From Rhynchosporium graminicola (Eukaryota > Ascomycota > Leotiomycetes > Helotiales > Ploettnerulaceae): 64,000 nt of DNA. The stretch is from contig FJUW01000072.1 in the NCBI GenBank assembly GCA_900074885.1, positions 116,274 to 180,273 of the forward strand. The letters run 5' to 3'. The notes beneath the pieces were generated by a model. The model searched no databases, was not told the DNA's origin, and saw only the letters and a list, made by a program, of their open reading frames with translations. Numbering within the stretch: position 1 is the stretch's first letter; every line of letters starts with the position of its first letter. Below are positions 1 through 10,909 of this stretch, piece after piece. The position numbers and the translations under genes are program-made.

Positions 1-740
1 AATTTAATCGGATGTCCAACCTCAATCGCCAGTCCGGTCTCGGTTAAAGGACTGAGAAAATCTTTTTCTGCAAGAACCAAGGAGAAGCTTAGAGGCGATG
101 TTTTGTGACGACACGAAGCAGCCATGTTGTTAATACTGTAGCTGCTGAGAGGTTCCAGAGTCAACGATGTGTAGCCACCGAGGCTCTGATTTCTCCATCA
201 AGGTCTTCAGCTATGTGTGCTAGCCATCAGCTAGCACAAATGATATACAATCAGCCTTCACAGCTAGGCTGGAAGATGTATAAATCTAGCGAATCCAATT
301 CGCTGTATTTCGCGAGTATGTGACGAATTGCGACATTATTTTGTAGGACACTGTAGCTTTAAGGAAGTCTAGAAGACAGAGAAACTTACCCACAAAGCTT
401 GTTCAAGGTCAATTTAAATGCCGGTCATGTTATAGCACTGTAGTATCTGGTTTGACTCAGATATACAGCTATTTTTTTTCTTTCCCTGTAGATATTATGC
501 TAATAGCTAAGATAGAATTTGAACTAGCTAGATCAACTCTAGAGAAAAAGGGCTACCTGCCGATGTGCCGTTGTTAGATTGGAACTTGTCTCAATCACGG
601 CCGAATAGAGTCGAGAAAAGGGCGCCAAGGATTTAGTGTCTCTTTGAAATGTATGATAAACCTCGATTTCAAACTGTTCTAGGTCGACCTTAAAACATGT
701 TTGAGGAAACATCCACATTTTGAGTCTTCACTTCTCATAA
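1..740. other. intergenic, no gene seen
   Basis: No convincing coding region is visible. The longest open frame (about 72 codons on the plus strand near 105) starts at GTG and has no recognisable domain. The stretch is moderately AT-rich and ends just past the stop of the minus-strand phosphotransferase gene, so its right part probably holds that gene's 3' untranslated region. Confidence 0.5.
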
Positions 741-2240
741 TCAATCAAACAACACCTCAGATAGGCGCTGTCTAGCCTCTTCCGGATCCCAATCAACCAA
801 TATCCTTTCCTTCTGGTCCTCCATCTTCCACTTCACAAAAGGCTCCATGGCTGCTCTTTCCTTCTCACTTAGTAAATCAACCCTCGTTCTCCATAGTTCA
901 TCCTTGGGAAGATCATCTTCCCGGATTCCAAAAAATTTCTCATCCAAGTACTTCCAAAACACCGTGTCAAACGCCCAGCTGTTTTTCGCAGCATAGTTGA
1001 GCCAGAATCGGCCAGTCTCCCAACTTTCACGCATGTGCGTAGACAAGACGAATGGGAAAGCTTCAGAGCCAATATCTTCTTCGGCGTTCTCTATGGCCGA
1101 CAACCAAGTCTGCAGCCGTATGTCAAAGATCTTGGTCCAGTCATCTATGTCCGGTTTCCACGACTCCGGCACTTCAAGAAGCAACCACCACGGACAATCG
1201 AGGATGAATTGTGTAGGTGCAGCATAGGTAAGCTCCCAGTCTATGACTGCGACGATATCGTCAGAGTCATCAACGAGGATATTGCCAGGTCTGAAGTCGT
1301 CGGCCCAAAGTCTGAACGATCCCAGATTACTCGGTGCCGGAGACAGTTGGGAAGACCAGCTTTTAGACTGGGCTGACCAGCTGTCATCGGCAAATCCAAA
1401 GCTTGAGAGTCGATTATCTTTCGCCAACCGGCGGAAAAGTTGTCGTGCCACATACTTGTTTCGGCAATCATCTTCTGTGGTCACAAGGTCGTTGTGTTGG
1501 AAAATAAGCTGTGCCATGTGCATCTCTGCTAAAGCAACATACCACTCATCTGTCGTCTCAAGGGTCTTGTTCTCTAGCGGAAGTACACAGCGAGGAATAT
1601 TCGCGAGTTGTAGCATGTCGTTCATATTCTTGGAGAGAGGGCGTCCCGTTACGGAGAAAGTATGACTATCGTCCTCAGACAACGACCCAATGCGATTGAA
1701 TGAGAGACGAGACAACTGCAATAGGCACCGTGCCGCTTTCTCGTAGAAATTTGAAAGCACTGACTCTGAGATGTTTGGGTCCAGGACAGAAGTCACGTCT
1801 GGGTCGGGGTTTGGCTGTTTGATTCGATCGGCCATTAACCCAGCATTTTCCACGTGCTGAAGGATCATGAAAGGACCGAGATCAGACTCTTCGCCATAGT
1901 ACAGAACCTTGGGAACTGGAATCTGAGTTTGTTGTTCTACATATCTTGCTGTGACACCTTCTTGAAGAGTCTTCTCAATTGGAAACTGGACCCAATCCGG
2001 GCAAGGTAGCCGAACATAAACATCGGAAGCTCTTCCCTCAACTTGGACTCTGTACAAGATGTTGTATCCGCCGATGATCAAGGGTGGCTTGAATGTTGCT
2101 TTCGCCCCGAATTTTTGCCATACGAGGGAAGCTGCAAGTTCGCAGGTGTCTCGCCTTCGAAGCCGTTTTTGTGTTATTTCCCATGCTTCGTCGTTTTTGT
2201 CCCACGCCAGATTATCTAGGTTTGCTCTAGCATCACCCAT
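741..2240 (-). CDS. APH-family phosphotransferase (aminoglycoside phosphotransferase-like kinase)
   Basis: This is an intronless 499-residue protein that starts at an ATG (2240). The fold is that of the protein-kinase-like APH/choline-kinase superfamily, which transfers ATP phosphate to small molecules; the substrate cannot be told. The catalytic loop is seen as ADDFRPGNIL (residues 313-322), with Asp315 as the likely base and Asn320 as a metal ligand. The usual His of the HxD loop is replaced by Asp. The DFG-equivalent metal-binding segment is IDWE (333-336). The N-terminal lobe carries a GGYN glycine loop (57-60). Fungal APH-like proteins of about 450-550 residues are a large expanded family, often annotated as phosphotransferase enzyme family proteins. 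No signal peptide or membrane helix is seen, so it is probably cytosolic. The family call is firm; the function is unknown. Confidence 0.9.
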   Translation of the reverse strand: MGDARANLDNLAWDKNDEAWEITQKRLRRRDTCELAASLVWQKFGAKATFKPPLIIGGYNILYRVQVEGRASDVYVRLPCPDWVQFPIEKTLQEGVTARYVEQQTQIPVPKVLYYGEESDLGPFMILQHVENAGLMADRIKQPNPDPDVTSVLDPNISESVLSNFYEKAARCLLQLSRLSFNRIGSLSEDDSHTFSVTGRPLSKNMNDMLQLANIPRCVLPLENKTLETTDEWYVALAEMHMAQLIFQHNDLVTTEDDCRNKYVARQLFRRLAKDNRLSSFGFADDSWSAQSKSWSSQLSPAPSNLGSFRLWADDFRPGNILVDDSDDIVAVIDWELTYAAPTQFILDCPWWLLLEVPESWKPDIDDWTKIFDIRLQTWLSAIENAEEDIGSEAFPFVLSTHMRESWETGRFWLNYAAKNSWAFDTVFWKYLDEKFFGIREDDLPKDELWRTRVDLLSEKERAAMEPFVKWKMEDQKERILVDWDPEEARQRLSEVLFD

Positions 2241-4003
2241 GGTGACTTTGATCCTGCAACTTGGTTCAGTGACAATGAGATGGGATAGGATAGAACAATG
2301 TGAAACTGATCGAACGAAGTTGATGGTTCAGAAACTTCTTTCCGTCCAACTGTGTATATTAAGATTACACTCAAGACAGAAGACACAGTTCTTGGCCCTG
2401 TTTAGCTGTTATACAATCTTGTGTATATTTGAGTGTATTAGTAGAGTCAAGATCTTAGGGCAGACAAATGTTGAATGATCGCTTGACCGACCGGCGTGGT
2501 TCTTACATTGAAGTTGAACTTCGATGAGTCGTTTGGGACGGTTCGGCTCGGCTCTCGCGAACAGGGATTCAATCTTGGCCAGCGGCAGATAGCCGAAAGG
2601 CTCGGCCCGGCCCGATCCGAGCTATCTCCCCCTTGTCTACCGTCAGCTCTACCCCACTTGGCTCACTTCCTCAGCTCAGCCCTGCCCAACCTAGCTCAGC
2701 TTTGGCCAATCCACCCACAGCTCAGACTGTAGCAGAAAATACTTCAGGGAAAAAAAATTAGAAATGAATAAACAGTGCAGATAATGATATTTTCGACGAT
2801 GTTTGTGCAACGAGCAAATAATACTGCCTGGGCTGTTGGGACTTTGCATTTTCTGGGATCTCCTCACCCAAAGCTAAATAAACTCACATCCTCCTCAGAA
2901 TCTATCAAGTAACCTAGCAGGGTGAATCTCACCAGTGTCCAGACTGTAATCCTTCATTTGAGTATCTGTAAAAGTCCTTTGCTTCTTCTTCTCATACGTG
3001 TATGACCAATTTTTACACGCTTCAACGGTTTTTCGTATGCTAGCAACCATCCATATTTGCTTCGGTCGATATACTTTGGTTGTTGAGGTAGAATACCCCA
3101 GCTTTATGTCTCCTAATCTACGCTATCTGAGTAGCAAAGACTTCGGACTCTACTTTGCCATCACCTCAAACCAGATACCACCTGTTCCGTTCAGCTGCCC
3201 ACTCATTGCGCCAGCAAGATGCATGAATCCGTACTTCTTACTTGCGTTCTCTTTCTTCTATGGTCTTCATATCAGCCGCTAGGCGTTAGTTTGGTACACA
3301 TGTAAGGCAAATTTCCAAATCTCTTAATTTCGATCCAGTTGAGCTGATTTCTATCGTGGCCACATCATGACCTACATAGACTGATAGTAGAACTCTTCTT
3401 TATTCATGTGTACAACTCAAGTCCTTGTTGTCCATTTTTTTCCATTCCTCATATGGCCATGGCATCAAATGTTATCGTAATTCTTCAGCTGCTTCCACAG
3501 TTTTAATTTCGTACCTCATCCAGCTGCCGCATAAGGAGGCAAGATGCAAGATTGATTCCCGCAGGGCTAACAGCGCTCTACGAAACCATAATTAAGGAAT
3601 CCGAAACCTTCGGAATTTCATGGTGGGTTCGAAATTTCCAGCCATTCATGAAGTAATTTTCCAGCTTTGGAATAAAACAAACCGAGGTTGCAACTTGGTC
3701 CAAGTAGGTGCTGTAATCATCTCGTTCAATTCCAAGATTCCGGTTCGCTTCGTACCAATCTAATTTGATAGCAGCTGTACAAGTGAGACGAGGATGAGAT
3801 ACTCTTCAAGCTCTTGCCTTTAAAACCCACATTAAGAGTCAGAAGTCATGAGTAAGATGAGCAAAAACTTTGAGGTTGCTATAGATGTAGATGCCATGTT
3901 TTGTTTACGTGTAGAATGATAGCTCTGCACCATCTAAACTCCACTGAGCGATTGAGATTTATCCAAGCCTATTAGTTCTGGAAGCAAGCTGCGATGAGCA
4001 TTT
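2241..4003. other. intergenic, low-complexity GC patch
   Basis: The first about 250 bases are the upstream region of the phosphotransferase gene. Positions 2510-2720 hold a pyrimidine-biased patch with recurring CGGCTC/AGCTCAGC words, unlike its AT-rich surroundings; it could be the end of a repeat element, but no partner lies in the window. Open frames around 3000-3280 start at GTG and show no domain. Confidence 0.4.
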
Positions 4004-4648
4004 GTGGCTCGTCGGAATCGCGAGTCTGAGTTTAGCCAGAGGATTGTTCGATCACTACTTGAATCTTACAGACAAGTCACTCGCTCTCAGGAATCTTCGA
4101 TGGACACCATATTCTTTCTAGACAGTTCTCAGGAAGCCTGGTTGTCGCTTCTCTTTGACACGAACATACGATTTCGAGAAATCTCAGGCTGGCTACCTTT
4201 ATCCTTGAAAGCAGTTGATCTGGCTGAAACAGTGACAACCGTGGACTCATATTCAAAGATCGGCCAAGATTTTGGTGATACTGTCACAGTTCAGCGCTTG
4301 CCACGTGGCATTCGAGACCACGCAAATGAAGCGAGCTTAGATGAAGCACGAGATGTGAGTTTCAACCCTGTTGAGCAGAAGGCTCGTTTACTCAGGGCTA
4401 TAATCAAAGCATCGTTAGGGGTGCAGTACGAACATTTGGTTACGTTCTTGGTGCATTTTTATATTTTATGGTCTGGGCCGTGTCTGTGATATATACACGA
4501 GAAGTACGAGGACACAGTGGATGGTGATGTTCGGCAGGCTGAAGCAAAGTCACGAGCTTTCATGCATACCAAAAAGAAAATGAGTAAGATTCTAACTTGG
4601 GAAAACCCCGGGCGAATAGTTTCCGATGATTCTTCGCTTGCCATATAA
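4004..4648 (+). pseudogene. broken protein-coding relic, family not recognised
   Basis: An open frame runs from about 4004 to a TGA at 4487. It has no ATG at its 5' end; the first in-frame ATG is at 4100. Beyond the TGA the same frame is open again for about 50 codons (4499-4648), with a charged, protein-like composition (EKYEDTVDGDVRQAEAKSR). A second frame just upstream (about 3985-4130) also reads like protein. These pieces suggest a gene split by a stop and a frameshift, or a spliced gene whose intron sites I cannot settle. No known domain is visible. Confidence 0.35.
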
Positions 4649-6136
4649 ACTCAAAAATTTCCATGTAAATTCGGCACTGTCTGCAGCTTGAAGCAGCAGA
4701 TTCATTATATCATTCAATCTATGGATAAGGTTCAACGCTGTAAGGAGCTCTAAGTCTCACGCAGTCCATCTTTCGAAGTGAACAATTCAAGTCTGAGAAA
4801 AAAAAATGACTGGAGGTAAGTAAATCAAATGAAATTGCCGCCCTTCTGTGAGGAAAGATTTTTTCGTCAGGTTATTCAGAAACACAGCGGAATAACATAC
4901 CACTCAATGCAAGGAGCACCAGGGTTTGCTCACGAAATCCTAATCATGTTTCTTTGTCAAAAGATGAGAAGCCAGCCCAGTCACCCCGCTCAGGAGCAGA
5001 TAGTCAAGCTTTAATCGTCCAATTTTGCATACCAGTCAAGATCGCCACCTTGAGACTCTAAAATAGACCATTATACCATGCCTATACGCAACCGAGTCTC
5101 ACTCACTTGAAATCAATGAAGAGGCCCGAGCAGGTGAAAAAAACAGGGCCTTCAAGACTTTTTTTTGGATCCCAATTAGCGATATCCAGACTCTCTTGGG
5201 ATTTTTCAACATGAAGTTATTTTTGCGAGATTTGCCACCGCTATGGTATTATTGCATGATATTCGAAGTGAGAAATGGGTTTCAAAAAAGGATGAAAGTT
5301 CAGGCGGTGATCAGATTATGAATAGAATTTTCAACCTCTCGGAATTCGTGGCGTTCCTCAGGAGTGCGGGCGGAGATAAAGTGTCTCTATTTCATCCGAA
5401 GGAAATAATGATTATTCAATGATGATGCAATCAGAATGATGTCTTGGCTTAGTTGGGTTGTGCTAGCTCCAAGCGGATTGCAGTCAGAGAACTTCGTTTT
5501 TCCGCCTCGCGACAGAAACCTATCACGACTTTCTTCATCGCATCCCTTTGGATTTGCAGACTCCGCGTGCTCTCATGAGTAGGTCGTCCTCTGCTTAAAT
5601 CCTTTTGGTTTCGATCTTAATCAAATGCGCAGATTGAGGGGACTACTACCCTTCTGTGTTTCGTTAGAGCTGCGAGCTTCTTCATTCAAGATATATTTAT
5701 GTGTTCGCAACATTGTATGCGATTTGAGCGACTTTAAAATCCAATCATCCTGTCTATCTATCCCGTCTCGTACACTCAAAGATGGTGATTAATTGCTTGT
5801 TACCGCATTTTCGGTTTGCTCATTGGTTAGAGAGTAGATGGCCCTTGCGCGTGAGCAAGTCACTTTCGTTGGCTGGCTCTACTTCCGTATAAGGTAATTA
5901 ATAGAGTCCTTTTATTAAGCCTCTAATGATTATAATCTCCGGATATCTACCTAATCAGTGCATCATCGCCTGAAGCAGACTGGATAGGGGACCAGCCTAA
6001 GATCGTCGGCTCGTCTCTTTATATCAAGCAACGAACAACTAAGCCTAGTGGCGCGTTGTGCTGGCAGTAAGAATTTACCTTCAGCCTTCTCTCGAATTCC
6101 TCCGTGATCATTGATTTTCTTCCTCATTGCTGCCAT
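4649..6136. other. intergenic, no gene seen
   Basis: There are only short, domainless open frames. The last few hundred bases are the promoter and leader of the acyltransferase gene. Confidence 0.5.
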
Positions 6137-7854
6137 ATGATGAAGGATCAAGATGGGGTCAAGGAGGAGGCTTTCCTGCTCGAAGAATACTCCGACAGTG
6201 ATGTTGCTCTAAACCACCCCGAAAGCGAAGAGCCTTCTGGAGAAATAGTTTTGCCGAACACAGAGAGCAAACACAGCGCTTGGAGACGTCCATTTGATCA
6301 TATGCATGGAGCGATCGTGTTGCCCCCCACAGCATCTCAAGAAACAGCAGGCCGGTACGGTAGCGCGCCTCAGGTACGTAGCTCCGACTCTCTCGCAGAA
6401 ACCATAAAGAATCAATCCCTTACGATATCAAGTCTTTCTATATCAGGAGCATGAATGTCGCCAAATCAGTTCTCGTCTTCTTTATACCATCCTTCGTTGT
6501 AGCGCGGTATACAGACAAAACGCTTGATCCTCCTGCCAAAATCCAACCAACAGCATACCTCAACGGGCTCCGTGGAATCGCAGCATTTTGCGTGTGGAGT
6601 CAACACTTCATGACCGAGTATTACTCCTCGAAATTTCAATGGGGATATCAATCGAGACCTGAGGATGTTTGGTTTCTTCAATGGCCCTTCGTGCGCGTGC
6701 TACACTCTGGTCTCTTTATGGTTACGATATTCTTCATTCTCTCGGGCTTCGTCCTTTCTCTCCGACCTTTACAACTCGCTCGAGAGCGAGAAGATCAACA
6801 ACTGCTCAAAAGTCTGGCATCCTCAGTGTTTCGTCGGGCCCCAAGACTCTTCCTTCCTATAGTGTCTCCACTGTTCGTGGCAGCCATCTGCGTCCACTAT
6901 CAAGTGTTCTACCAAGGCAACCATTCACTGGAAGGTTTGAAAATGGCAGCGACAGGAGGATCGCTGTGGGCAGAACTAAGAACCGCCTTTTGGTCGTGGA
7001 ATATTGTCATAAATCCTCTCTCTCAGAAGCAGAGTCCCTATTTTCCTCCGACCGACGCACCTCTCTGGACACTCTCGTTCGAGTTTGAAGGTTCTATTGT
7101 TATCTTTCTACTTGTGCTCTGTTTCGCAAAGATTCGATCGTCCTTGAGGCTACTTTCGTTTGGTGGAATTTCACTATACTGCTTATTTCATTCTCGATGG
7201 CCGTTGGCAAGCTTCATCAATGGGGCTATTCTTGCTGAACTCCGGCTCATTCGAGAGGAAAAGAAGATTCCTGAGGAAGAAACGTTCAAGCCCAGTACCT
7301 CTAAGAGTCTCCTCAAGGTCTTTATGCGTAAGTCTTCTATCTTGATATTACAGAAACAAAGTTTGTGAAGCTAATTTTCTAAAGGGTTCTTTTGGACGAT
7401 TATATTCATTGCCAGTATATACATAGGTAGCTTGCCGGTTTTTGGCGCCATTTCCACGCCGGGATACATGACTATGGTCGCAACAACACCTCAGCAGTAT
7501 TATGCCAGCGCTGAGGCCATGGCTGCATATTGGGGTGGCATTGCTTCGGTGATGTTGTTGCTTGCTCTCGAAAATTGCGAGAGTCTCCAGAGGCCCTTCG
7601 CTTCAGCATTCGCAAGATACCTAGGGGACATTTCTTTTTCCCTCTACGTGATTCATGTTCCCATGCTGTTGACAATGGGTAGACCTATTGCTGTTGGCTT
7701 TATCCATCTGACCGGCAACTATGCCGTGGGATTATGCTTAACATACACCGTGCTAGTCCCGATCCTGGTGTGTCTATCGGACGTACAGTGGAGGCTATTC
7801 GATGAGAATTCTGTTAAGTTTGCAAGATGGTTGGCGCTGAAGATGGCAGCTTGA
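6137..7854 (+). CDS. acyltransferase-3 family integral membrane protein
   Basis: This is a multi-pass membrane acyltransferase (acyltransferase 3 / OafA-like superfamily, PF01757), which moves acyl groups from a membrane donor to an extracytoplasmic acceptor; the acceptor is unknown. Proposed exons are 6137-6373, 6433-7327 and 7385-7854, giving 533 residues. The 7328-7384 intron (GTAAGT...AAAG) restores frame exactly. The first intron is less sure: the GTACGT donor at 6374 needs the CAAG acceptor at 6432 to keep frame; an alternative is GTACGG at 6355 with TATCAG at 6446. ATG codons at 6137 and 6140 are equally possible starts, and if the first exon is wrong an ATG at 6451 remains. Family hallmarks are YLNGLRGIAAF in the first membrane region and APLWTLSFEFEGS further on. 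About ten hydrophobic segments follow a roughly 80-residue acidic cytosolic N-terminus. Confidence 0.85.
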
Positions 7855-9982
7855 CCGGGCTTTTACATGATATTTGTAGCAAGAATATGTACCTAAGTTT
7901 TTTGAAACATCGTGGAAATCGTTTTTGATGATTGAGACAGTGACTTTACTACCGTAGTAAAGTTCTCGTTAGTACAGATCATGCTAGAAATGAGGCGAAA
8001 TTTCTTACTGGCTAAACAATCCGCACCCATTCTCGATATCGCTTGATAGACATCATTAATCGACTAGCTCCTGCTATCGATTGTCTTACAAGTCGCGAGG
8101 GGAATCCGTCCGAAAGATCCAGAATCTAGATCCCTAAACACAATCGTAACGTAAACAATCTAGACGAATACGATAATGGATTATCACAAGCCTTGCTAGA
8201 ATTATTCAGCATCTCAGCCCATTCCTGAGATACCCTGTTGTTCTTGAGAGAAGAAGACGTGATCTTGGAATTCTGAGAAGCAATAAAATGTGCCTTTTCC
8301 AAGCGCACTCAATCCCTTAATGAACGAAACAATGATGTCCATTCCACGTTCTCAGGGAGCTCGCGGTACTAGAAGTCAACGTTGATGAGTGGTGGACTTG
8401 CAGATGACCAGGAACCGGTCTAGGAGCTGGTGTCAGAGGGAGTGTTTTTCTAGCCGTCCGATGCGAATCCTGAAAGATTGTTCCCTTAGCAAGCACGATA
8501 AATTGAGGCTGATGACGAGTTCGTGAAACAATGGAGCCAGGTATCCGTATTTCAATGCCAAGAGGTTATTGCAACGAAGCACTCTGCAATACGAAGTTTG
8601 AGGCCAAGATTTCTTAGTGCTCATGTAGCAACAGGTTCTTGAAGTTCTATGGAAGATTATCATGGCTTGGACTGAGATGGAGATGTAAAACATATTTGAA
8701 CTCAACAGAAGCTCAGGCCGCTGGATTTCAAAGTAGGGAATCTCGAGGTGCGCATCTAGGGAACCTCTTCCAACGAAAAGTACGGCTTTGTTTCCGACAA
8801 ACAAATGTGCGGTTCACCAGCCAAATACGGGTCAGACTGCTGGGGGAGGTTCTCCACCGAGCTGTTCGCTCGGATTTTCGACTTGAGTAAGAGGTTCACG
8901 GGAAGAGTTTCAAAATGCAAGAAGCTGCTCAAGAATGGTCGTGAATATCATACCGCGCCTACTCCGGCCCTTGGAAACTGGCAGAGCCTAGAACAAGTCG
9001 GTTCTCGTCCATAGAGACTTGTGGGGTGGAAGAAGGAGTGGGTAGTCATTTAGTCTCCAGAGATGCTAGCATATATGATATATCTTCTTGCTTTGGCCAC
9101 GACCATTGTAAACCGAAACTGAAGTGTGTTCAAACTTCAACGACTGTTCCCTGAACAGACGCAATCGTTATTTGGTTCATGAACTGCCCCTCGTTGTCAT
9201 TTATTTAAACAGTAAATTGATGAGAACTTCAAAATTGTTCCAGATTCTGAACCCTGAGACGATTTCGAGGATCGCCTCATTTATGTCGCATGTAAGAGAT
9301 GCAAACTCTTGCCGATTGGACTTGACAGCATCAGCCACATATCGCACTAGCATGAACCTGAGAAATATGTGAGAGGATCCATTGAATACCCGAGACTTAG
9401 GCTGATGTAAATTTCAAGACCGATTCTAGGTAAGAAGTGCATACTCGTTGGAGGGGAGTACGAAGGGCACCCACCACACGTGTAAAGACTCTTGGCAAAA
9501 GCTTTGAGAAGACCATTCTCGACGAAGTTAGTCACATGTTTCAAGATTATCATTCTCTGCGTTCGCTTCTTCCACTTCTTTCCCCAATTCCTCACCGTGA
9601 AATGAGCCTAGAGCAAACCCGACCACTGAGTAATCTCAGAATTGTGAATGCTCAACCCTTTCCAATAGACCCAATGAAAGACTGCAGAATGTTTTATTTG
9701 ATACCATTTTAATTCCTTCCAGGAGGACTTTTCTTCAAATTCAATCATTTGGTGATGCAATTCCTCAGATGCTTTCCGAGTTTGCTCTATACCTCACCTA
9801 CCTAAAATTACTGACGCTCGCTTGTAAGCGAAAAATCGCTACCTAGCCAAGCGGCAAGAGCGACCGATAGTAACATCTATAGCGTCTTATGTACAGAGCT
9901 TCTTATTTAATTCGTAGCCATTTCCCTACAGAAATGAAATTGGCACATTCTTTTCTCTCTGCATTCTGCAACCCCATATATC
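7855..9982. other. intergenic, possible decayed F-box piece
   Basis: Open frames here are short, overlap on both strands and carry no recognised domain. The segment near 9235-9330 reads ILNPETISRIASFMSHV, which resembles the first helices of a fungal F-box (pattern LPxEIISRIASFL), but nothing around it supports a gene. The rest is moderately AT-rich and appears empty. Confidence 0.35.
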
Positions 9983-10253
9983 ATGTCACCATTCACGATC
10001 CAGCAAGGTGTCCCAGCCGATCTTGACGGAATTATCCAAGTGGGCTACAGGTCGCAGCTATTGATAGTGCCCTATTCTGGCGTGTCATAATATATCCCAG
10101 TCCGAAGAAGCAGGAAATATGCACAGATTTCTATCGGCAGACTCGAGCACGAGAAATACGCAAAGTGGCCAAACAGTGTATTTCCGGAATCAAAACCGCC
10201 CTTGCTTTCTCCCTGCCACTTTCTCGTACTTTCTCGTCTCATCAATGTACTTG
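9983..10253 (+). pseudogene. GNAT acetyltransferase relic (N-terminal part)
   Basis: From ATG 9983 the frame reads MSPFTIQQGVPADLDGI, the opening strand and helix seen in fungal GNAT N-acetyltransferases. It then runs into an early stop at 10088-10090. In another frame, from about 10050, the text continues as SALFWRVIIY followed by TDFYRQTRAREIRKVAK, which matches the next part of the same family type (the FWRV segment). One small frameshift near 10050 would join them. No acetyl-CoA binding R/Q-x-x-G-x-G/A motif follows, so the gene appears truncated as well as shifted. A short unrecognised intron is the alternative. Confidence 0.45.
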
Positions 10254-10909
10254 AACCTATTCGCGGCCATTTCTCTATGGTATCCATTCTAGAATCTGCT
10301 GTAAGATGAGATATAGATTGAATAGGGTGATTGATTTTAAGGTATATCTCACTTTTGCCTAGCTCACACCATGAACGAAAGTTCAGAATACCTCCCCCTG
10401 TTTCGCCAAGTTGGAGAACTAGAATTCGAGTTCGGCTTCTACGAATCATTCGGAAGAAAGTGGTGAACGGTAGTTCATAATGCTTGATATCAATTTAAAT
10501 CGTTTGGATTAGATAGTTTGCGAAAAGTCAATCGTATTTTTTGAGGTGCGAGCGTTTCATTTCTGGTTGTAGAGGCGGGCCTAGATAACATTGTTCAAAC
10601 GATAATATCAGATCTTTGATTGATTCGTGTAGCTAGCAAACAACTACTTCCCTCCGAGATGAGTCTTTTTTCTGACAGAGATCGAGACTAGATATATAAT
10701 CGACTCTATTCATAATTGCTTCGCGGGCAAGGGCCTGATCTAGACATTATAGAGCATAGAAGAATTCATCACGAACACAGAAGAAACATCTCACAGACAG
10801 TCATTTTTGCCTGATGAATATCGATCACAAAATCATGGTCTTGTTTCTGGTATTAGGTACTACGCACTTTTCTAATCTAGGAATGCACCTCCCTCAACCA
10901 CTCATTTTT
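10254..10909. other. intergenic, downstream of the OPT transporter
   Basis: No gene is seen. The right part (from about 10600) lies immediately 3' of the minus-strand OPT transporter and probably includes its 3' untranslated region. Confidence 0.5.

Noticed and set aside
1035..1665. two plus-strand ORFs of 113 and 140 codons
   Set aside because: Shadows of the intact minus-strand phosphotransferase gene.
8433..8804. 123-codon minus-strand ORF
   Set aside because: No recognisable segments and overlapping competing frames on both strands.
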